Source: Chromatiales bacterium
GTDB lineage: Bacteria; Pseudomonadota; Gammaproteobacteria; Steroidobacterales; GCA-2729495
Direction: 5' to 3'
DNA: 64,000 bases
NCBI GenBank assembly: GCA_016789845.1
Contig: JAEUQA010000045.1
Span: 1 to 64,000 of the forward strand
The position numbers and the translations under genes were made by a program. Shown here one piece after another: positions 58,308 through 64,000 of this stretch (its first letter is position 1; the number at the start of each line of letters is the position of its first letter). Under the pieces are notes generated by a model. The model was given only the letters and a program-made list of their open reading frames with translations. It searched no databases and was not told the origin of the DNA.

Positions 58308-59983
58308 CGATGGATAACCTGCGAATCTTCCTCTGGGTCGGCCTGCTCATGCTGATCTGGCTCACGGTGCAGACCTGGCAGACGACCTTCGCGCCAAAGC
58401 CCGCCGGGATCTCCACGACAACTGCCACGCCGGCCGCACCCGGCGCCGCGGCGACCGCCCCGGTCCAGGCGCCGCCCGAGCTGCCGGCACTGGCCGAAGG
58501 CCAGGCTCCCGGGACTCCCGCACTCGCGCCGGCGGCCACCGCCGAGCCGGTGGTCCCCGCAACGACGCTCATCCGCGTACGCACCGACGTGCTCGATCTC
58601 GCCATCGACGCCCGCGGCGGGAACATCGTCGACGCAAAGCTCCCCACCTACCCGGTGCACAAGGACCAGCCCAACGTCCCGGTCGAACTGCTGTCGCCTG
58701 AACCCAGCCGCTTCTTTGCCTTCCAGGGCGGGTTGCGCGCCGCCGGTGGCCAGCCGGAGGCGAATCACCTGGCGAACTTCACGGCCACGGGCACGGATTT
58801 CACGCTGGAGCCCGGCGCCACGGAGCTCAAGGTGCCGCTCCGCTGGGAGAGCCCGACGGGCGTGGTGGTCACCAAGACCTACACCTTCCGGCCCGGCCGC
58901 TTCCAGATCGACCTGGATTACACCGTGGAGAACAACGGCGCCGAGCCCTACCAGGCGGCCGAGTACCTCCAGCTGCACCGGCTGTTCACGCCCCACAAGC
59001 AGAGCATGATCGACGTGGAGACCTACTCGTTCAACGGGCCGGTCACCTACGACGGCAACAAGTACCAGAAGCTGGACGTGGAGGACCTGGCCGGGGCGCC
59101 CTTCAGCCAGTCGGTGCCGAACGGCTGGTTCGCGGCGATCCAGCACCACTTCCTGGCCGCTGCGGTGCCGCCCGCCGGCGAGACCTGGAACTACGCGGGC
59201 AGTTTTGCCGAGGGCAGGTTCCTGGTGAGCGCCATCGGGCCCCTGCAGGTGATCCCGCCGGCGGGCTCGGCTACCTTCAGCTCGAAGCTCTTCGTCGGCC
59301 CCAAGCTGCAGAGCGAGCTCAAGACCGTGGCGCCGGGCCTCGAGCTCACGGTGGACTACGGCCGGCTGACCCTGCTGGCCCAGCCCATGTTCTGGCTGCT
59401 GGACACCATGCACGGGTTCGTCAGGAACTGGGGCCTCGCCATCATCCTGGTGACGCTGCTGATCAAGCTCGTCTTCTACAAGCTTTCCGAGACCAGCGGC
59501 CGGTCCATGGCGGGCATGCGCAAGCTGCAGCCCCGGATGAAGGCGCTCCAGGAGCGCTACAAGGACGACCGCCAGGCCATGAGCACGGCGCTGATGGAGC
59601 TCTACAAGAAGGAGAAGATCAATCCCGCGGCGGGCTGCCTCCCGATGCTGGTGCAGATCCCGTTCTTCATCTCCTTCTACTGGGTGCTGCTGGAGAGCGT
59701 GGAGATGCGCCAGGCGCCGTTCGCGCTCTGGATCACCGACCTGTCCTCCAAGGACCCGTTCTTCATCCTGCCCCTGCTGATGGGTGCGGCGATGTTCTTC
59801 CAGCAGAAGCTGAACCCGCCGCCGCCGGACCCGGTGCAGGCGAAGATGATGCAGATCATGCCCATCGTCTTCACGGGCTTCTTCGCCTTCTTCCCGGCCG
59901 GGCTGGTGCTCTACTGGCTGACGAACTCCGTGCTGTCCATGGCCCAGCAGTGGCGCATCAACAAGGTGCTGGGCGCCGACTGA
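58304..59983 (+). CDS. yidC: Membrane protein insertase YidC
   Basis: A 559-residue insertase: an N-terminal signal-anchor helix (about residues 7-25), a Pro/Ala-rich linker, a large periplasmic domain (about 80-330) and the conserved five-helix core (from about 365) with the KLSETSGRSMAGMRKLQPRM cytoplasmic loop and NPAAGCLPMLVQIPFFISFY. GTG 58304 overlaps the rnpA stop; ATG 58310 is an equally good start two codons on. The small yidD gene that usually lies between rnpA and yidC is absent. Confidence 0.95.
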   Translation: MTMDNLRIFLWVGLLMLIWLTVQTWQTTFAPKPAGISTTTATPAAPGAAATAPVQAPPELPALAEGQAPGTPALAPAATAEPVVPATTLIRVRTDVLDLAIDARGGNIVDAKLPTYPVHKDQPNVPVELLSPEPSRFFAFQGGLRAAGGQPEANHLANFTATGTDFTLEPGATELKVPLRWESPTGVVVTKTYTFRPGRFQIDLDYTVENNGAEPYQAAEYLQLHRLFTPHKQSMIDVETYSFNGPVTYDGNKYQKLDVEDLAGAPFSQSVPNGWFAAIQHHFLAAAVPPAGETWNYAGSFAEGRFLVSAIGPLQVIPPAGSATFSSKLFVGPKLQSELKTVAPGLELTVDYGRLTLLAQPMFWLLDTMHGFVRNWGLAIILVTLLIKLVFYKLSETSGRSMAGMRKLQPRMKALQERYKDDRQAMSTALMELYKKEKINPAAGCLPMLVQIPFFISFYWVLLESVEMRQAPFALWITDLSSKDPFFILPLLMGAAMFFQQKLNPPPPDPVQAKMMQIMPIVFTGFFAFFPAGLVLYWLTNSVLSMAQQWRINKVLGAD

Positions 59984-60005
59984 GTGCCCTGGCGTGCCGG
60001 GTGCC

Positions 60006-61355
60006 ATGAAGACGACACCGGGCACCACCATCGTCGCCCGGGCCACGCCGGCAGGGCGGGGCGGCGTGGGCATCGTGCGGGTCTCGGGGCCGGGCGTTCG
60101 CGCCATTGCCGCCGCCGTCCTCGGCAGCTGCCCGGAGCCGCGGGTTGCCACCCTCCACGGTTTTCGCGACGTGGACGGCCAGACGCTCGATACCGGCCTC
60201 GCGCTGTTCTTCCCGGCCCCCCATTCCTTCACCGGCGAGGACGTGCTCGAGCTGCATGGCCACGGCGGTCCGGTGCTCCTGGAGATGCTGGTGGCCAGGA
60301 TCACCGGGCTCGGCGCCCGGCTGGCGCATCCCGGCGAGTTCTCCGAGCGGGCCTTCCTCAACGACAAGCTGGACCTGCTCCAGGCGGAAGCCGTGGCGGA
60401 CCTCATCGACGCCGGCTCCCGCGCGGCAGCCCGGGCGGCCCACCGGTCCCTGTCCGGCGAGTTCTCCGCCGCGATCCTCGGCCTCAACGAGCAGGTGACG
60501 GCGCTCCGCATGTACGTGGAGGCGGCCATCGACTTCCCGGAGGAGGAGATCGACTTCCTCGGCAGCGATGAGCTGCGCCGCCGGCTGGACACCGTGGCCG
60601 CCGGGTTCGACCGCATCGAGGCGACCGCCCGCCAGGGGCGCCTGCTCCGGGATGGCATCCACGTGGTGCTGGCGGGCAGGCCGAACAGCGGCAAGTCCAG
60701 CCTGCTCAACCGCCTGGCCGGCTACGAGGCGGCGATCGTCACCGACGTGCCGGGCACCACCCGGGACCTGGTGCGGGAGCAGCTGGAGATCGATGGGTTG
60801 CCGGTGCATGTGGTCGACACGGCCGGGCTGCGGGAGACCAGCGACGTGGTGGAGAAGGAGGGCGTGCAGCGCACGCGGGGACAGCTGGCAGTGGCGGACC
60901 TGACACTGCTGGTGCTGGATGCGACGGATACCGCGCCGCTGGACGAGCTGCTGGCGGAGGTGCCGGTTGGCGTGCCCGTGGTGCTGGCGCGGAACAAGAT
61001 CGACCTGACGGGGGAGGCGGCGGGGGTGGATGCCGCGGCGGAACCGGCGGTGGTGCGCCTCTCGGCACTAACCGGCGCCGGGCTCGACGACCTGCGCCGG
61101 CTGATCAAGTCCCGGGTGGGCTACGGTGACCCGGGTGAGGGCACGGTAATCGCGCGGCAGCGGCACCTGGACAGCATCCGCCGTGCCCGGGCCCACTTCG
61201 ACGCGGGACGGGAGCAGCTGGAAGTGAACCGGGCGGGGGAGTTGCTGGCGGAGGAATTGCGGGGGGCGCAGGTGGCGCTGGCGGAGATCACCGGGGAGTT
61301 CACGAGCGATGATCTGCTCGGCAGGATCTTCGCCGGCTTCTGCATCGGCAAGTGA
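60006..61355 (+). CDS. mnmE: tRNA modification GTPase MnmE
   Basis: A 449-residue GTPase that, with MnmG, modifies wobble uridines of tRNA. It has the formyl-THF-binding N-terminal domain ([20 protein letters not shown]), the G domain with [12 protein letters not shown] (near residue 225), [11 protein letters not shown], and [12 protein letters not shown], and the C-terminal CIGK with the required cysteine. ATG 60006 is preferred; GTG 59994 is in frame upstream. mnmG is not in the window. Confidence 0.95.
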   Translation: MKTTPGTTIVARATPAGRGGVGIVRVSGPGVRAIAAAVLGSCPEPRVATLHGFRDVDGQTLDTGLALFFPAPHSFTGEDVLELHGHGGPVLLEMLVARITGLGARLAHPGEFSERAFLNDKLDLLQAEAVADLIDAGSRAAARAAHRSLSGEFSAAILGLNEQVTALRMYVEAAIDFPEEEIDFLGSDELRRRLDTVAAGFDRIEATARQGRLLRDGIHVVLAGRPNSGKSSLLNRLAGYEAAIVTDVPGTTRDLVREQLEIDGLPVHVVDTAGLRETSDVVEKEGVQRTRGQLAVADLTLLVLDATDTAPLDELLAEVPVGVPVVLARNKIDLTGEAAGVDAAAEPAVVRLSALTGAGLDDLRRLIKSRVGYGDPGEGTVIARQRHLDSIRRARAHFDAGREQLEVNRAGELLAEELRGAQVALAEITGEFTSDDLLGRIFAGFCIGK

Positions 61356-61368
61356 TTTCGTCAGGGTC

Positions 61369-62499
61369 TTATCCGACCAACCTCCGGCGGGTCGCGCCGA
61401 TAACACCCAGCGCGGACCCAAAGAGCCAGGCGGCCGGTGGCACTGGGATAGGGGTTAACTCAACGATGAAGCCTTCAGTCAGGTACTGGGGGTTCTGGCC
61501 GAGACCTACCACCCATCGGCCATCGGCTGATACGGCGGTAGCTTCGAGAAGACTCCAGCCATCGAGACCGGTTACACCTCTGCCTACTAACAACTCGAGC
61601 AAGCCCTTCATGCCTGTCTCCGGCGTCCACACAAAAGCCAGTCCAGCCAGATTGCCGTAGGAATCGAGCCCCTCCGCTCTGCCCACGACGATGGAACCGT
61701 CGGCGGACACATCTCGTGCCACACTCGATGAACCACCGGGAAGGAAACCGAGGCCGACCATGCCCGTCTGGCTTGTCCAACGGTATGCTTCGGCAGCATT
61801 GGACGCGTTGAGCGCTTCGCCAACGATTATCGATCCATCGGACGATATGCCCCACGCGCGGCTCACCTCAAATCCAAGATGGCCAGGCAGATGACCGAGA
61901 CTCGTCATTCCGGTTGCGGCGGTCCACCGGAAGGACTCCACCCCGGATGGCGCATTACTGGTCCCGACTAGAACGGAACCGTCGGCAGAGATTGCAAGCG
62001 CCTCGCTCCCAGTGGGTGGACCACTCAGCCCACCGAGTCCGACGGTGCCGGTGGCGCTGGTCCAGCGAGTAGCTTCGTAGATGTTACGAACGGCCCGGCC
62101 GGCAATCACCGATCCGTCTCCGGATGCTCCATAGGCGTAGGACAGGAAATTTGTGCCCCCGGGCAGGATCCCTAGGCTGACGATGCCTGCCGCGGAGTCC
62201 CATCGAAATGCGTCATTACCGCTGGATGTCGGGTTGGAGCCGACGATTACGTTCCCGTCGGCCGAGACCCCGAGAGCAGTGCTCCCGTAGGCGCCACCGA
62301 TAGTCTCCATCCCTCCCGCGCTGGTCCAACGAAACGCCCGTTGGTTCGATTGGCCAACCACGACCGAACCGTCGTCGGAGACGCCCCTGGCCGTACTGTC
62401 ATATCCGTTGGGCAGATAGCCAAGGGGAGTGAAGCTGTCGGCGATGGCACCGCCGGGCAGCACCAGAACGCTGAGAACACGCAGCAAGAAGAATTTCAT
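61369..62499 (-). CDS. HAF-repeat exported protein with VPLPA/PEP-CTERM-like tail
   Basis: A 376-residue protein with a signal peptide (1-20), about seven HAF-type repeats of roughly 45 residues (pattern ARGVSDDGSVVVG ... AFRWT ... GMxxLG), probably forming a beta-propeller, and the C-terminal sorting signal PIPVPPAAWLFGSALGVIG followed by RRR. The tail marks it as an exosortase substrate. It ends 13 bases from mnmE on the opposite strand and interrupts the usual mnmE-mnmG neighbourhood. GC content is slightly lower than around it. Confidence 0.85.
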   Translation of the reverse strand: MKFFLLRVLSVLVLPGGAIADSFTPLGYLPNGYDSTARGVSDDGSVVVGQSNQRAFRWTSAGGMETIGGAYGSTALGVSADGNVIVGSNPTSSGNDAFRWDSAAGIVSLGILPGGTNFLSYAYGASGDGSVIAGRAVRNIYEATRWTSATGTVGLGGLSGPPTGSEALAISADGSVLVGTSNAPSGVESFRWTAATGMTSLGHLPGHLGFEVSRAWGISSDGSIIVGEALNASNAAEAYRWTSQTGMVGLGFLPGGSSSVARDVSADGSIVVGRAEGLDSYGNLAGLAFVWTPETGMKGLLELLVGRGVTGLDGWSLLEATAVSADGRWVVGLGQNPQYLTEGFIVELTPIPVPPAAWLFGSALGVIGATRRRLVG

Positions 62500-62674
62500 T
62501 GGCCTACTCCGTATGGCCGATCGTTGGCTCGGGCCCGGCCAGTTACACCTGTTGTGTCATCGAGTATCAGTCGCCAGGCTTCTCATTTGCATCATCCGAA
62601 TGGGCGATGACGCGCGTTATGTCAAGCCGGATCCGAAAGCTTACCCCTGGCAGAACTCGTACCCCGTCGACGCG

Positions 62675-63650
62675 CTACTCGGCCTTCAGCGACGCCATGT
62701 CGATGGCAAACCGGTACTTCACCTGGCCGTTGAGCAGCCGCTCGTAAGCCCCGCCGACCTTCTGGATCGGCATCACCTCCATGTCGGCGGTGATGTCGTG
62801 CTCGCCGCAGAAGTCGAGCATCTCCTGGGTCTCGGCGATGCCGCCGATGTTGGAGCCGGAGAGACTGCGGCGCCCATGATCAGCGCGAAGGACGCGACGC
62901 TGAGCGGCTTTGCCGGGGCGCCGACCAGTGTCAGGTTGCCGTCCCGAGCGAGCAGCTTTGAGCTAGGCGTTCATGTCGTGATCGGCGGACACGGCGTCGA
63001 GGATGAAGTCGAGGAGGCCAGCGTGCTTCTTCATCTCGGCGGCGTTGCTGGAAACGACCACTTCAGCGACCCCCAGTCGGAGCGCGTCCTCTCTCTTGCC
63101 AGGCGAGGTGGTGAAGACAACGATGTGGGCGCCGAACGCACCGCCGAACTTCACGGCCATGTGGCCCAGCCCGCCGAGGCCGACCACGCCCACCTTCCTG
63201 CCCTTGCCGACGCCCCAGTGGCGCATCGGCGAGGATGCTGTCGGAGTCGCCCCCGTAGGTGACGCCGCCCAGGTGCCTGTCCGGGCCATTGAAAGTGAGA
63301 ACCTGGTTCGGGCAGGCCTGCTCATTGCCGGCCTCGCAGTGCGGACAGGTACGGTCCGAGTCCAGGAGCCACCCGACCGCGGGGAGATCGCCTGGCTTGT
63401 AGCGGGATACCGCCGACCCGACCTTAGTTACGCGGCCGACGATCTCGTGGCCCGGCACGATCGGGTAGACGGTGGGCATGACGTGGCTCCACTCGTTTCG
63501 TACCTGGTGGCGATCCGAGTGGCAGATGCCGCAAAAGTGGATCTCGATCTGGACGTCCCGGTCGCCCGGGTCCCGGCGGATGATCCGGCTGGACGCCAGG
63601 GGAGAGGTAGCGCTGGTGGCGGTGTAGGCCCTGGTGTTGTAAATGTTCAG
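62675..63650 (-). pseudogene. Broken zinc-type alcohol dehydrogenase (YahK-like)
   Basis: Pieces of one zinc-dependent NAD(P) alcohol dehydrogenase lie in order on the minus strand but in different frames: FCGICHSD and VPGHEIVGRVTKVGSAVS with the CPHCEAGNEQAC structural zinc loop, then MRHWGVGKGRKVGVVGLGGL and GHMAVKFG, then DAVSADHDMNA stopped by TAG, then VGAPAKPLSVASFAL, then, after another shift, AETQEMLDFCG and YRFAIDMASL. About 30 residues between the first two parts are missing. The original start codon appears to be CTG at 63650 where ATG is expected. Confidence 0.8.
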
Positions 63651-63687
63651 GTGCTCCCGCCATTCTGGACCTGGAGCGCCGCGCCCG

Positions 63688-64000
63688 CTACTGGGGCCTG
63701 GTCGTGAACAGCCGTTCGTAGTCGGGCACAGTAGTCCCGTAATCGCCGGCCCTGATCAGGTACAGGCACCCGCGCGGATGGAGCTGACCGTAGATGGATT
63801 GCAGCTCCTGGTCTATCGCCTCCGGTGTCGCGCCAGAGACCGCCTGCGCGATCTTCCCGCGCAGGTCCCGGATCGACGTCCGCCCATCCATGTGGGCATA
63901 GATCACCTTCGAGATGGGTGTGCAGGGAATGTCGAGCGTGACGCCGCGATCCTCGAAGCGCAGGACCCGCCCGGGACCGGGGACCATCTCCTCCGCCAGC
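63688..64000 (-). CDS. C-terminal part of an unidentified protein
   Basis: The minus-strand frame is open to the right edge; at least 103 residues are visible and end FTTRPQ at 63688. It includes PISKVIYAHMDGRTSIRDLR and a later LHPRGCLYLIRAGD segment. The domain looks like a small winged-helix or PqqD-type C-terminal module found on some enzymes, but I do not recognise the family. An internal ATG (63987) has GGAGGAG immediately in front, too close to be a normal start, so the gene probably begins outside the window. Confidence 0.55.
   Translation of the reverse strand, partial: LAEEMVPGPGRVLRFEDRGVTLDIPCTPISKVIYAHMDGRTSIRDLRGKIAQAVSGATPEAIDQELQSIYGQLHPRGCLYLIRAGDYGTTVPDYERLFTTRPQ

Noticed and set aside
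58058..60709. Minus-strand open frame of about 883 codons over rnpA, yidC and mnmE
   Set aside because: Antisense to three conserved genes; composition and lack of motifs mark it as a shadow.

Overview
This 64 kb window comes from a high-GC gammaproteobacterium chromosome and contains the replication-origin neighbourhood. The block glyQ-glyS-gmhB-plsC / gyrB-recF-dnaN-dnaA / rpmH-rnpA-yidC-mnmE has the same order as the Pseudomonas origin region. It carries DnaA boxes and two parS-like ParB sites. VPLPA/PEP-CTERM-type sorting tails on two exported proteins suggest an exosortase system. The exact lineage cannot be read from the sequence.

Layout. 1-3.7 kb: cytochrome oxidase assembly genes (DUF2909, SURF1, a small assembly protein, ctaA) next to a REP-like palindrome. 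3.7-8.9 kb: uvrD and the Trk potassium system. 8.7-19.8 kb: an oligopeptide ABC transporter whose oppF is cut off from oppABCD by about 5.4 kb. That interval holds ppiB, fragments of an IS91-like transposase, repeated element ends, a truncated exported protein, a decayed DUF4349 gene, an FkbM methyltransferase and a small-ORF/nucleotidyltransferase pair. 19.9-26.4 kb: dtd, tatABC, a POT peptide transporter, DUF1330, murI and leuA. 26.5-32.8 kb: an Lrp-type regulator, a SCO-type copper protein, a 1392-residue exported protein joining a copper radical oxidase to a two-haem cytochrome and a calcium-binding/dockerin tail, and a CHRD-domain protein with a sorting tail. 32.7-41.3 kb: housekeeping genes (thioesterase, HIT, crcB, diguanylate cyclase, ctpA, envC, rhodanese, grxC, secB, gpsA, trmL, pyrD). 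41.4-46.9 kb: a methyltransferase, then the nitrogen operon glnA-DUF4124-ntrB-ntrC, headed by a sigma-54 promoter and two NtrC sites. 46.9-61.4 kb: the origin block. 61.4-64 kb: a HAF-repeat exported protein, a broken alcohol dehydrogenase and a gene running off the edge.

The most unusual content is the copper radical oxidase-cytochrome fusion, whose radical-site residues all look intact, lying directly downstream of a copper-chaperone-like gene. Other points of note are the readable glnA enhancer/promoter, parS sites inside recF, the apparent lack of any ordinary start codon for rnpA and ntrB, and very tight or overlapping convergent gene ends throughout. No tRNA, rRNA or CRISPR array was recognised.
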